From the NCBI GenBank assembly GCA_030581615.1, contig JAKTTT010000010.1, positions 62,001-126,000 on the forward strand: 64,000 nt of DNA, read 5' to 3'. Both the position numbers and the translations under genes were made by a program. Source of the stretch: Alloascoidea africana. Lineage: Eukaryota > Ascomycota > Alloascoideomycetes > Alloascoideales > Alloascoideaceae. Below the pieces are notes generated by a model. That model did not search any database. It was not told the DNA's origin and saw only the letters and a program-made list of their open reading frames with translations. Below are positions 32,679 to 44,115 of this stretch, one piece after another. Position 1 is the first letter of the stretch. Every line of letters begins with the position of its first letter.

Positions 32679-35600
32679 CTAAAGCACGAATCGGTCTTTA
32701 TCCTTCAGACTCATGGTCAGAATTGAATGCGAGATCCAATTCCAATCATAAACCTCAACCATATTCTCAGGTCTACTCAGAGCCTTCTTGAAAACATCGA
32801 TGTATCGGATATCTTGGGGTTTTGAAATCATGATAAATCGATTTTTGGAGTCTGGATTCAAGGCGTTATCCTGGCACGAGCAAAACGTCTTTGTGCGCGT
32901 AGATTTGATTGGATTTACTTTGCCTCCGTGAGTAATAATAATCCGTGAAACGACTTCTATGCCGCCGTTAACTTGAGGAGTTATGTTTAAAGTCAATCCT
33001 GAAAACAGTAGCTCATTATTCTTTATCATCTTTCTGGCACTAGCTACTGACTGTTGGAGATTGATGTCTGAAGTTTCGTCTGTTAAGCGATGTTTGTCAG
33101 GGTCCAGTTGGTCACAGTCATCTGCTTCCAGGTACAACACTGAGGTAACATTTTCCTCCCTTTGGGTTTGCTCTAAAGCGCTGTGAAAATGCCCAAAACA
33201 GGCCATGACAATTTCAAGGTAGTCTGTCGATATCATTTCAAGCCCATATCTCATTGCTGTCAAGAACTTTTCCGTTCTGCATATACGAGGCGCAAATAAA
33301 GCATTTGCATGAGCAGGATCCGTCACAATTTGGATACCAAATTGGTTTAGGTCATGAAGTTGCGTTCTCGAAAAGACGGTATCATAACCTGTTATCACAG
33401 CAACCATGTCTATGTGTGGCAATTCGATGGATACGATAGATCTATCATGTTTAGATCCAGATCTCCTTGAAGGTGATGATAAACCTGGAGAGGTTTTACC
33501 AATCCCCTCAGCTAACAAAGGACTTGATTTGCGCCGTTTTACCGAGGCCAGGCTATTCAAATGTTCGAGTTCCTTCCTTTTCTTCTGGAGCTCAAGTTCT
33601 ATTGGCAGTAAGGGCGCATTGTGATTTTTTAATCTGGATTGCTTGAGATATAGGTTTAAATCCTCAATATTTTGATGGAGCTTCAAAGCAGCCTTTTCTT
33701 TTGACTTCCGTGATGAAGGGACTCGAGGATTGGTCAAGACAGTTTTGGGTGTACTGAGTCGGTGTTTTAAAGATGTTGGGGAAGAATCTGTTCTTCCTGG
33801 TCTATCTTTATCGAAATTGCGATTGGATTGTCCCATAGGCGTTTTTGGAATGGTTGGGAACGATTGTTTCTGGATACTCTCTTTATCGCTCAGTTCTGAC
33901 AATTCAGCATCTTTTTGTTGGCTTCGTGCACTCAATTTATCACTCTTGTAGCTTTTAGTTTCTGGTTCTATATCTGATGTGGGTTGTGAACTAAGATTCG
34001 CGGCTTTTTCATTTTCTGCTTCAAGGCCTTGGCTGCCACTAACATCGATCTCGTCATCGCTATCAGCAACGAGATCAGCATTTTCCGAGTCATGTTCGTC
34101 AAGGAAAAATCTTTTGAGTACTGCATGGTCCAGAGTTGTCTGTCCAATAACCTCATTTGCATTATTTGTTGTAGGAAGCTGGGTATATCGTGGATAATGA
34201 ACATCTTGAAGTTTCCATTTTGCATACGTTTCCTCTAGCCAGAGATGATTCACAACTGTTACGCCCCATTGATCTGCAGCCTTGTACTTAAGACCAATCC
34301 GCTTATCGCATATCAGATGGGTATTGGACGGTCGGAAAGATTTTGTAAATTTGGCGCCGAGAATTTCGATTAATCTTCCGAGATAATATCTCGCGTCGCC
34401 AGTATAATTCGTTGCGGATATAACTAGATTCTTCATTTCAGGTAAACCTGTTCTTACAATAGGATAATGCAGCAGTTGTCTTGTAGGCAAGCTCCACTTG
34501 CTTCGGCAAAGCATATAGAGCAGCCAGTCCAAATTTCCAACAACTATTCCTTTCTGGCTAGCTGCGATATAGTAATCTCCATCACGATGACCCGTCAGCA
34601 GAAAATCAACATGTTCATGCTTAAAAAGATTATCGCTATCAACAAGCTGGCCGCCAGCATATTCAATTGCATCCATAATACTGGTAGTCATTCTGGAGGA
34701 AAAGCCAAAGTCCTGTTCATCAATGCAAACCCGCTTCCCTCGAAGAAAGCGTAGATTAATATTGGTTACCAATGGGGAGGAGGTAAAAGAATAAACGTTC
34801 TCATTCAATTCCTTTGAAACGTCTGGGTTGTTAACATTGCTCAAATCCTCATGGTTCTTTGTGGTATTCTTTAATATTTGTGGATCTGGAAATAAGTATG
34901 GTCCCTCGTCTATGCGTTTTCTCAACTTGACGCAATCTTCAATCCTATATTACAATGTTAATGGATCTAAAATACTAAAAATAGTAGAGCCAAACATACC
35001 AATGAGGAAGAATTAATTTTATTGGTCGCTTAGAACTTTTTGCCATTAGGCACTTTTTGCTTGAGTCAGTCAGAGTAACTATATGTGTGGTGAATTTGGT
35101 CAATAATCCCATAGATTGTCCACCAAACGCGCGAACAGCAGAGCAGATGGCTCTTTCATCTCCAACAGATAGGCCGTCACTGGATATGAACAAGTCGGAG
35201 AAAAAGTATTTTGGATCTGGCGAATATGGGCGCAGGCTGTAACAGAGGTTAGTTGCGTGACGATTTAGCTGTAAGCTGAATAACTCACGTTGCCACACGT
35301 TCTCGCTTCACTGAATCATAGATCCACTCTGGCGTAACAATCGGAATCATTCTTTCTTCAGCATCTTCATGTTGATAAAAGTCAATAGTGGTCGCAATGA
35401 TATGCGTTATAGACGGAAAGTCGATTGACGCGTCAGCCTTGGCCACTCTAACTCCCATAGCTCCATTCGCGGCCAGAGCGATCCTCAGCTTTAAAAAGTT
35501 AGAATATGAGCCCAAGATCATAGTAAAAAAAAAGTTTGAAGCTGTAATAATTACCTTTTCCGATCGCTCATGGTCTAGATCATCACTTTGAACAATGTGG

Positions 35601-35710
35601 AAAGTAAGGTGCTTAAACAGTAGCTGTAGTTTTGAAATCGGTGGCGACCCATTTCCTAGTTTAAGGGATTCTGGCTGCCTATCACTTTCCTGTCTTGTGT
35701 CAACAGACAT
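32679..35710 (-). CDS. RTT107: Multi-BRCT DNA damage scaffold, RTT107/Brc1 family, four exons
   Basis: Rtt107 (Brc1 in S. pombe) is a nuclear scaffold with six BRCT domains that binds phosphorylated H2A and repair factors at stalled replication forks. Exons on the minus strand: 35710-35555, 35488-35289, 35236-35000, 34944-32679. Introns of 66, 52 and 55 nt have GT starts and AG ends, with CTAAC or TTAAC branch sites in at least the second and third. The spliced product is 952 aa, between Brc1 (878) and Rtt107 (1070). BRCT-like units: ITHIIATTID and VTPEWIYDSVKR in the first; HIVTLTDSSKK and LILPHW in the second; two between about residues 230 and 440 with GNLDWLLYMLC and THLICDKRIG then VVNHLWLEETY; a charged serine-rich linker; and two C-terminal ones (IELPHIDMVAVITGY; IIITHGGKVNPI; VYDWNWISHSIL). 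The domain layout makes Rtt107 much likelier than Dpb11. Confidence 0.87.
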
Positions 35711-36746
35711 CTTTTGCTAATTTCTGCAGAGAAATGAATGGCATATAAGTATCTGAAAGGTGGAGGCGAAAAGAAAACGAAATCGACGCGAAATGACGCG
35801 ACGCGGGGGATGGACGGATTTTACATCCTGAAGAATGACCTACATTATCCATGCAGCCCATTGTTGATGACGAAGAAGTGCGTTTTTCTATCAAAGTGCC
35901 TATCCAAGGGGATTTATATATCTGAGAAACAGAATCTAGTTTGTTAAAGAATCCTTGGTAGATTAGTCTGGATCTATTTGTCAAGGTATTAATACGGTAG
36001 TTGTAATAAGTTGAGTGCAATGGTCTCCAGGTAACCAGGTTAGATCCTTATTCTAATTCAAATACCAAGATAGCCGTTTGTTTTAAATGATTGAGTTGTA
36101 GAGGATAGGGAACTTCCATATGAGGCATCGCGCCAAGCATATGCTTGATATCTCGTAGGATGATGGTGTATGAATAAATATTAAAACGAAGACTAAGCAA
36201 TAGATACTCTAAGAATTGAAAAAAATCCTAATAATAGCGTTCCAAACAAAAAGCTGAGAAAAAACGTTATGCATTTTCAAGAATAATAATATTCGGTATC
36301 TGTTCCTTTTCCAGTACCTAAGGGAGGAAATTCTAATTGATCAAGAGAGATGCTACAGCAAAAAGTGTGATTCAGGTAGATAACAAAAGTGCAATATGAA
36401 AATAGGTAATTTTGCAACGAAAACGCAAAATTCAAATAACAAAAAAACAAAAAGAACAAAAACATGGAAAAATAATGAATAAACAGGCAATTTAAATAAT
36501 TCACAGAACCCATATCCTAGCCAGGACTCCATTATACTTTGGCAAATAAAAGATATGCAATGGTACACATAAATAAGCAGAAATAGTGATAGAAGGAATG
36601 GTGGAAACGAAAAGTATGGCGAGCCGTATTTTATAATAATAAAAGGAATTGAGCAACGAGAGATCAGAAAACAGTGTATCACAACCAAAATAAAAGAAAA
36701 TAAATGGCAGGTTAATAATGGCCGGCTTGTAAAATATGTGTAAAGT
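35711..36746. other. Intergenic region between RTT107 and the FYVE-RING gene
   Basis: 1.04 kb that should hold the RTT107 promoter (right next to 35710) and the 3' UTR of the FYVE-RING gene. Short hydrophobic minus-strand frames at 36277-36688 reflect AT-rich sequence. No RNA gene was found. Confidence 0.5.
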
Positions 36747-39700
36747 TCATTGCCCGCGAGGTGCGTGAACGGGACAATTACCTTTTCCTTTTCTTTTGAA
36801 CCATTCTTCGATACAATCTAGATGATAAACACAGAGACATTCCAACCTTGCTACTTGGTCGCCCTCCTCATAATCTTCGTAGCAGATTTCACAGGAATTG
36901 TCGTTATCGCCGTCGCCTGTGGCGTTAGAGGTGTCTCCATCTTCCTTTTTATGGTAGATGTAAGTTACCATCCTGTTATTTTTCCATTGATCAGATGTTC
37001 TTTTTGAGTCAGGACTGTTTAAGCAGGTGTTTATGTGTGCTTCCCTTTCTGCTTGAGACATATCCTCCAGAATACTTTCACATACAGGACAAACTGTTTC
37101 TTCATTCACACCAGGAACAGCATTACTGGCAGCTTCTCCACCTGTCTCAGCGGTTCCGTGGTCTCTAGCGCGATCTTCCGCATTTTGAATACAGACGTTG
37201 ATATGCATTTCTCTGTCTGACAGTGAAAACGACGTGATGTCAATGTCGCATACAGGACAAACGATTACCTGTTGGGTCGAAGAAGTAACATCTGACGTTT
37301 GCACTAAAGGTGCTGGATCTGTAGAGTTAATTTGGTCAACCACATCATTTAAATCTTCATCACCTGTGCCAGTAGACAGCACTTCAACCGCATCTAACAA
37401 TTCTTGACCGTCAGAGTCAACATCTTCATCGTCGTTATCAAGACTGCTATTAGAGGTTATCAAAGGCTCGTTTTCGGTATTGAGTTGTTCGTTTTCAACT
37501 TCAATCTCCTGAACATGGAACATTTCAAGGTCAACTGTTGTTTCTAATTCTCCACCAACATTATGGCCTTCTGGCTGATCTGATTCGATTATCTCTTCTT
37601 GACTTCCTTCAACTAGAGATGTAGTTTCTGGTTCTGGGCTATCTTCCGCGGTTTCATGGGTAGGTTCTGGATCTAGATCACTTCTCAAAAGATTGTTGGG
37701 AGAATGTATTCTAAATCTCTGATTTCCACTATTTTCTTCTTCTCTTCCACGTGCTTGTGCTGCATTTGCAGCCAGGTGAGCTACATTAACAACTCTAGCA
37801 ATCTGCTCAAGAGGGATAGGTCCAACCTCTTTATTTGCTTCATCAGAATTATCCGAGAGAAGATTGTCATTTTGTGAATTGACATTATCTTCTTGAATCT
37901 GCTCAACAGTAGATTGAGAAACAGGTTCTGGGTTATTCTTTGACGGCTGTAAAACTGGATTAGTAGAGGAAGATAATCCGCCAAGAAGAGATACTGGCAC
38001 ATTGTGGTCATGAACATGGACCTGTTGAACCATAATTGGTTGCAATGGGAGAGGAGTAGAATCCGCCAGCACATTCTCGCTGGTGCATCCTCTCTCTGTC
38101 ATAAGAAGTTCATCAAAGGTGTTTGCCTTTTGCTTCCCATTAGGACCATTGTTGAGTAAGGATGATGAAGCTAAAGTGTCAGAAATATTAAACACTTTAG
38201 ATGAATCTTGATCCAGCTCTTGAGCTTCAGTTGGTGGAGACGTAATAGGAGATGATAATTCTTTCAACCAAGATGAGATGTTCATGCTAATTGGCCTTGA
38301 GGTGGGCTCAATGGCGCTTGAGACTATGTTATCCACGCTAATGGGCTTAGTAGCTTTTTCTTTCCCAGCTGAGTTAGAAGAAGATGGCAATTTCTTATAC
38401 AATGCTTCCTTCAATAGGCTGATGTCATCAACACTAGCATTCTTAGAACCAGCCATATTATCCAGTAAAGATGAAGGTTTCTTGGAAGAACTTGCTGAAC
38501 CCAAGCGAGGAGAGTGTGAGTTAAGACTAGGGATAGCAGTAGTGAAGGGGGGAGAAAAATCAGAATGGGAGACCACCCAGGAGCTGATATCGGTGCTTAT
38601 TGGCCTTGGACGCTTAGAAATGTTTTCTCGGAAAGGGTTTTTTCCAGATCTATTGGTAGTAAGATTAGTTGAAATGCGTTTAGTATTTTTCATTTTCCCA
38701 GAACTGTTAACAAATGAGGAGGTTCTCGGTATGCAATTAGGTCCATTTACACCGTTATTAAGTGAAGAACTATTAGTCGAATCTGTTGCAATTGTATTTA
38801 TCCTCGATGTAGCAGCTGACAAGGAACTAGGGGCATCAACAGGCGGAGATGTTGTTGGCTCAGATGATGAAGCAGCATTTTGTGTAGACACCGGCGATGC
38901 TTTGACTAAAGGAATGGTATTAACTCGTGAAGGTTTAGGGTATACTTTGGTAGAAGTTGAAGGAATATAACCATGAGATGAAATCGCCTGGTCATCAGAA
39001 GAGGCCACTCTGCTCATTGCGGGACTCGAAAGTGTGCTTCTAATTGAATCAGTCAATTTCTTCGTGTTGATTGTAGTAAAAGCTTTCACAGAAGGATTGC
39101 TTTGAATCAGTGAGTAAAAATCAGAAGTATCTGTCATATCTATGCTGTTTATGCCTTTAGTGGATACCTGGGGTAATTGAGGCGACTTAGAACGGTTAAC
39201 ATAGGGAATTTTGGGGGGTAAAGGAGGAGGAACAGCACTTGTTTCATTCAAAGTAGTAGACATTTTCAGCTTGCTCTCAGGTGCACGAATAGTGGTATCT
39301 CCCTCAGGGGGAGGGGAAGATAAAGGAGTCAGATACCTAGCTGGATTCAGCTCTTCAAACCTATGGATAGAAGAAAGTTTGCTATAGTTCACTATTCCGT
39401 TTGCCGGATGCAAACTGTCAGAAACTTCAGTCTGCTTCGCCTGGTCCTGTTCGCTCTGTTGTTCTATCAAAACCTCTGACTCCCAATAATCAGAATCCGT
39501 TTCAGACTCTGATTCAATAAAATCAATGTCTGGGGAACTGGCCGACTCAGAAGTTGAGATGACCACTGTGGTACCATCAGGCTCACTTTCCAGGGGTTGG
39601 ACACACTTTTCATTACCAGCTCTCATTTTTCTCTGGTCCGAATGATCCAGCACAAAATAGTTTTCCATGCACTCATCGCATGTTCTGTGAGGAGCTCGAG

Positions 39701-40068
39701 GAGACTCCAAGAATATTTGCGTCTCGGGTAATACAGTATAGGTGGGCGGGATGAAAAATGCTTTCTTGGTGGAGCACTGGGTACACACAACCCTGCCGCA
39801 TTTCCTGTCAGAAAAAAAAGGTTAGCGTTGAACACAACTCAATTGCTTGCAATTTGAAATAGTGAGCTTACCTGCAGTGATGTCTCCGGTAAAGGAACGT
39901 GAATTTTTGACGGCAGAGAGGACAGCTAGTGACTTCACCATCAGGTTGCCACCTAGGAGAAAATTCTGATTTGTCGAGCGTGATGTTGGCGCGGTGGAAA
40001 TTTGAGTAGCTATGATAAAGTATCAAATATAACACAAATGTGAATAATAGGCAGTATAGTAGAATCAT
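36747..40068 (-). CDS. Large FYVE / tandem UBZ / RING protein, Pib1-like E3 ligase, two exons
   Basis: Probably an endosomal or vacuolar ubiquitin ligase related to Pib1. Exon 1 is 40068-39872, the intron 39871-39805 (GTAAGC, CGCTAAC, ACAG), exon 2 39804-36747. The splice completes an N-terminal FYVE zinc finger: WQPDGEV near residue 40, CPLC, RRHHCRKCGRVVC, CTQC and CDEC, the last set after a loop. FYVE domains bind phosphatidylinositol 3-phosphate. A long serine/proline-rich disordered middle follows. Two C2HC zinc fingers (CPVCDIDI...HINVC and CPVCESIL...HINTC) look like Rad18-type ubiquitin-binding UBZ modules. The C-terminal RING begins CEICYEDYEEGD and ends NCPVH, with His instead of the usual last Cys. 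At 1084 aa it is almost four times Pib1 (286 aa). The only start ATG adds a hydrophobic leader MILLYCLLFTFVLYLILYH, unusual before a FYVE domain. Confidence 0.8.
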
Positions 40069-40728
40069 TGGGAAGCACTAGAACAGGGCGGAGAGAGTAG
40101 AGATCGAGTTTATTACACGAGTGAGTAGCGTTGAGGTTCTAGTAATGGAAAAGGAAAAGTTTTTTCCTGGTTACTGCTCTTACTCCTTAAATCTTCAGAA
40201 GATAATTTCTATAGGGCATTATTATTTCCCAATGTAATACTTTTGGGTGGTAAATGCCATTGGTCTGATGATCCATATGTGACTTATAAGTCCTGCGGTG
40301 TGTCGTTGATCCGTTGGAAAGTAGCATATTTTCTTCATCACTGGAAGTCCTTGCACTTCTTTGGTGGGTTTAGATTTCAATAGCTGTTTAGTCAAAAACC
40401 CTGGCGGTTCAGTTTATGAGCCATGTGAGATTGTACACGTCAAATTCACATGGTTGATTCAAAGGACAAGCAGAAACCCAATCGTAGCTCAAGTACAAGA
40501 TACGAGCCATCTCTCAGGTTTTTGTCCAGAAGTTCAGGCACCATGGCAGATCTACAAACTACAATCAATTCATACTCAACAAAATTGTTAGACCTTAATC
40601 TTTTAAATTGATCCGTAGATTTCACAAATTGCTCTCTATCCAGTGAGCAGATTCTCTGAATGCCAAAACCATAACCATCCACAAACATGAGATACTATAC
40701 ACTATACATGATTTTCATGGCGCACATG
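40069..40728. other. Intergenic region, nothing recognised
   Basis: 660 bases upstream of the FYVE-RING gene and downstream of PML1. Small overlapping frames on both strands (40361-40591 plus, 40446-40688 minus) have no family resemblance. A TGATGA near 40266 was checked as a snoRNA C box, but no convincing D box follows. Confidence 0.45.
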
Positions 40729-41556
40729 TCATATGCCATCATCAGTAATAACAACATACTCCCTTTTTAAATCTCCAAACTGGATCAAGTCTTTAGGGAG
40801 TAATTCTACATATCGGCTCGTGGGTATTTCTTGTCGATTCAAAAATGTCCCATTCACAGATTCCAAGTCAATGATGTATGGTTTGATTACCTCAGTTACA
40901 TCTCCATATTCATCTTTGACCCTTTGACATCGAAATTGAATCACAGCATGCTGTTTCGAGCAACTTGAGTCTGACAGGTGTAGATGAGACACAGATTCAT
41001 CTCGCCCAAACAAATACCAACTTTGTTTTCTCAGCACGATCTTTTCCACCAGATTATCGTTCTCGAAACAGTAAAGAAAGTAGGTAAGTTTTGTAGATGG
41101 CATATGAGAATCAGAAGGCTCAAAATACTTCAGCGCGACTCCATTAACAGTGTTTGATGCTTTAGCTAAAAGTCCTGATTTCTTATAGTTTGGCTTTTCC
41201 AGAGAAGACACTGCTTCGCCGGGAGTTTGATAGTCTTTAGCTGGCTTGCTGGAAGAATCAAACCTTTCCACTTCCCTATCGTCTCTCCGTCGGTCCTCTC
41301 GCCTTAAACCTCCTCCATTATATCGGTCAAATCGTTCCTTTCTGTACTTATCACGACTGCTATAGTTTCGTTGATCATGTCGTTCGTGTTTGCTGTGATG
41401 GTCATCTCTCAGTTTCCCGTCTCTCTCATATCTAGAACTAGGGGACTTTGAACGTGTCTCTCTTCTACTACTGTTGTAATATTTGCCACGGTCTTCCCTA
41501 TGCTTCTTCCCTGACTCGTCATTATTATATCTTGCTTTTGTATCATCCAGAGCCAT
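40729..41556 (-). CDS. PML1: FHA-domain pre-mRNA retention factor PML1 (SNIP1 family)
   Basis: Pml1 is a subunit of the RES complex (with Snu17 and Bud13), which binds the spliceosome and prevents export of unspliced pre-mRNA. The 275-aa protein has a basic, RS/RD-rich N-terminal half (SRRETRSKSPSSRYERD, REDRRRDDREVERF) and a C-terminal FHA domain from about residue 165. FHA motifs are plain: YLFGRDESVSHLHLSD, SCSKQHAVIQFR, IIDLESVNGTFLN and LLPKDLIQFGDLKREYV. SNIP1 relatives share the SCSKQHAVIQ block almost exactly. The gene diverges from SSZ1 with 191 bases between the two start codons. An intron-rich genome such as this one makes a role for RES easy to understand. Confidence 0.93.
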   Translation of the reverse strand: MALDDTKARYNNDESGKKHREDRGKYYNSSRRETRSKSPSSRYERDGKLRDDHHSKHERHDQRNYSSRDKYRKERFDRYNGGGLRREDRRRDDREVERFDSSSKPAKDYQTPGEAVSSLEKPNYKKSGLLAKASNTVNGVALKYFEPSDSHMPSTKLTYFLYCFENDNLVEKIVLRKQSWYLFGRDESVSHLHLSDSSCSKQHAVIQFRCQRVKDEYGDVTEVIKPYIIDLESVNGTFLNRQEIPTSRYVELLPKDLIQFGDLKREYVVITDDGI

Positions 41557-41627
41557 TGTTCATTGATTTGCGAATGTTGACCAAATTTCAGAAACTGCAA
41601 CTACAACTTTTTTACCCGTCCTTAAAT

Positions 41628-41633
41628 CACGTG
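41628..41633. promoter_or_regulatory. CACGTG E-box in the PML1/SSZ1 shared promoter
   Basis: TCACGTG lies in the 191-base interval between the divergent PML1 and SSZ1 starts, followed by T-rich and pyrimidine-rich runs. This is a typical Cbf1-type site in yeasts. Function is inferred from motif and position. Confidence 0.45.
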
Positions 41634-41747
41634 CCGCCACCACTGTCTTTTTTTTTTCACCTCCAGTTCTTCTCAGAAAAAAAGATTTGACGAAAAGAAA
41701 ACTAGATTGATTTTTCAGTTCTTGTAAAAGTCTTGAAGCTATAGAAC

Positions 41748-43430
41748 ATGTCAGCTGTTATCGGAATTTCTTTTGGGAACACCAGCTCTTCTATCGCCTT
41801 TGCGAATCAGGAGGGAAAGGTTCAGGTTATAGCGAACCCTGACGGTGATAGGTCTATCCCGACTGTTCTCTCTTATGTGGATGGTGACGAGTATCATGGT
41901 TCACAGGGAAGAAGCCAACTGATTCGTCATCCTAGAAATACGATTGCAAATTTCAGAGATTATATCGGAAAGTCATTTGATAAGATCGATTCCAGTGTAA
42001 GTGATGCCAGTGCTCACCCCGTTAACAAAGAAGGAAAAGTTGTCTTCAAGATTCCAGTTACAAAAATCAATGATGAAGGGGAGGCTGAGATTGGAGAGGA
42101 GGAAATTTCAGTGGAAGAAATTGCTGCTCGACAGCTTAAGCATCTCAAAGCTGCTGCAGAAGACTTTATCGGTAAGCCAGTTGAAGGAGCAGTTCTTACT
42201 GTGCCTACCAACACCACCGAGCAGGAGAAAAATGACTTGATATCAATTGCAAAGTCGGTCGATTTGAATGTTTTGCAGTTGATCAACGAGCCTACAGCTG
42301 CTTTGCTTGCACATACTGCAAGCAGTGGCGAGGAGGATGCTCTTTTGCAAGACAAGCTTTATCTTGTAGCAGACTTTGGTGGTATTCGATCCGATGCTGC
42401 AATTATATCTGTCCGTGGTGGAATAATGACTATCCTTGCTACTTCTCACGATTATGAGCTTGGAGGAAACAAGCTTGATGATGCTCTTGCAGAATACTTT
42501 GCAAAAGAATTTGAGAAGAAGTACAAAGTCAACCCTCGCACAAATGCTCGATCACTTGCCAAACTGAAGGCTGAATCAGCAAACACAAAAAAGACTCTAT
42601 CAAATGTTACCAGTGCCACTATTTCTATTGATTCTCTGGCTGAAGGTTACGATTTCCACACCACCATTAACAGAATGCGCTTCGAGCTTGTTGCTAGAAA
42701 TGTATTGAACCAGATGACAGGCTTCATTGAGTCTCTGATCAAGAAGGCCAATTTGGATGTACTTGATATCGACGAAGTACTATTGGTAGGAGGGACCTCT
42801 TCCACTCCCAAACTAGCTTCGAACATTTCATTTTTGTTCCCTGAGTCAACAGTTGTGGTTTCACCTTCTCTGGATAATAAGGCCATTGACCCTAGTGAAT
42901 TGGTTGCACGGGGTGCTGCCCTTCAAGCTTCAATGCTAGAACCTTTTGATGAAGAAGAGATCAGTGATTCTTTGCAACCAGTTATAATCAATACTCCCCA
43001 CTTGCAAAAAGACATTGGAATTGTTGCCTCGGATGGCAAGTTCATTCCAATTCTTTCCAAAGAAACTGCAATCCCAATAAGAAAGTCGATTAAGGTTTCT
43101 GGCCCTGAAGAGGATGGCAGCATCTTAGTTGTGGTTGCTGAAGGTGAGAGACAAATCAAGGTGACTAAAGTTCAGAAACCTGCCAAGGATGAAAGCAAAG
43201 GTGATGACGATGATGATGAATCTGACTGGTCTGATGAGGAAGATGAAGATGAAGAAATCAGAGAGAAGATCACCACTGCCACAAATATACTGGGGGAACT
43301 TTCCCTGAAAGATGTCAAAGCAAAGGCACCTGTTGAGGTGGTTGCAAATGTCACTAGAGATGGCTTGCTACAAGTTAGTGTCAAGTCCGGAAGTAGTGCT
43401 GTTCGTGGGGAGGTTCCTTTCCAGAAATGA
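41748..43430 (+). CDS. SSZ1: Ribosome-associated Hsp70-like protein Ssz1
   Basis: Ssz1 pairs with the J-protein Zuo1 in the ribosome-associated complex, which helps Ssb chaperones fold nascent chains at the ribosome exit. The 560-aa product (S. cerevisiae 538) begins SAVIGISFGNTSSSIAFAN, the atypical Ssz1 version of the Hsp70 phosphate-1 loop in which GIDLGTT is replaced. It continues with GDRSIPTVLSYVDGDEY, TVPTNTTEQEK, INEPTAALLAH, VADFGGIRSDAAIIS and VLLVGGTSSTPKL. The substrate-binding part is short and has an acidic insert (DDDDDESDWSDEEDEDEE) before a final beta segment, as in other fungal Ssz1 proteins. The gene has no introns and uses more regular codons than its neighbours, as expected for a well-expressed ribosomal factor. 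Confidence 0.95.
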   Translation: MSAVIGISFGNTSSSIAFANQEGKVQVIANPDGDRSIPTVLSYVDGDEYHGSQGRSQLIRHPRNTIANFRDYIGKSFDKIDSSVSDASAHPVNKEGKVVFKIPVTKINDEGEAEIGEEEISVEEIAARQLKHLKAAAEDFIGKPVEGAVLTVPTNTTEQEKNDLISIAKSVDLNVLQLINEPTAALLAHTASSGEEDALLQDKLYLVADFGGIRSDAAIISVRGGIMTILATSHDYELGGNKLDDALAEYFAKEFEKKYKVNPRTNARSLAKLKAESANTKKTLSNVTSATISIDSLAEGYDFHTTINRMRFELVARNVLNQMTGFIESLIKKANLDVLDIDEVLLVGGTSSTPKLASNISFLFPESTVVVSPSLDNKAIDPSELVARGAALQASMLEPFDEEEISDSLQPVIINTPHLQKDIGIVASDGKFIPILSKETAIPIRKSIKVSGPEEDGSILVVVAEGERQIKVTKVQKPAKDESKGDDDDDESDWSDEEDEDEEIREKITTATNILGELSLKDVKAKAPVEVVANVTRDGLLQVSVKSGSSAVRGEVPFQK

Positions 43431-43639
43431 TTATTACAATGAATTGATATTGATGATAGAATTTGTTTCTGAAATTGACGATTCTTTCTGCATGAGTAAT
43501 TAATCACTATAGTTTTCTACAGTTTTCTATAATCGGTTCTCAAAAATGCTTTCACTGTTAAGTAAAACTTGAATCTAAGCGTATGAACTAGTTGGCGTTC
43601 AGGGATTACTCGCTAGTCCTTCAGTCACCAGAAGTAAAT

Positions 43640-43870
43640 TTAATCATTGTCTAGAGCACTTCTAGTCAGGTATAGGCGATTTCCAAGAAGCTGCCTCCAG
43701 GCATGGGATTGTAGTAGAACAATATCTCCAGAAACAACCTTGAAAAGGTGTTCATAAAGGAAGAATGACCAGTGAGTCAGAATCTTTTTTAGTCCTTCGA
43801 AAATGGAATTGACATGGACCAGGGTAGTACAAACTGTGAGCTCATCTTCAAGGGACCAATAAAACTGGCA
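43640..43870 (-). CDS. Possible unannotated gene or gene remnant, 3' part only
   Basis: I do not recognise this. A minus-strand reading frame ends with TAA at 43640-43642 and reads as protein-like helical sequence: HWSFFLYEHLFKVVSGDI, then SHAWRQLLGNRLYLTRSALDND. It is open up to about 43890 but contains no ATG, so a start would need an upstream exon. A second minus frame (about 43790-44080), with hydrophobic VSFYAFVPVPNL and a following ALDLPDALSICGPD, could be that exon. A 47-base GT...ACTAAAAAAG segment (43830-43784) would join them in frame. That 5' site (GTACTA) is weak. It might equally be chance or a decayed gene in the convergent space between SSZ1 and IND1. Confidence 0.25.
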   Translation of the reverse strand, partial: CQFYWSLEDELTVCTTLVHVNSIFEGLKKILTHWSFFLYEHLFKVVSGDIVLLQSHAWRQLLGNRLYLTRSALDND

Positions 43871-44115
43871 TTGACATCTTGACTGGTAGTGGTTTCCTGA
43901 TCAGGACCGCATATGGATAAAGCATCAGGGAGATCTAAGGCACAATTCCACCCTACAAGGTTGGGGACTGGCACAAATGCATAGAATGAAACAACGGAAA
44001 AACGAGGAATGGACAGAGAAGAACCAGATAGTATAGGAAAAAGACAGAACGCCAGTATTGAAGGCTACAAATGCTCATAAACACTATATACACAAGCTTT
44101 GCCAAGAAGCACTAT

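Noticed and set aside
38278-38970. 230-codon plus-strand frame inside the FYVE-RING gene
   Set aside because: It is antisense to a clearly coding, serine-rich region and has the acidic/leucine bias expected of such a shadow.
40266-40350. Possible C/D box snoRNA (TGATGA near 40266)
   Set aside because: No D box CTGA at a suitable distance and no closing stem.
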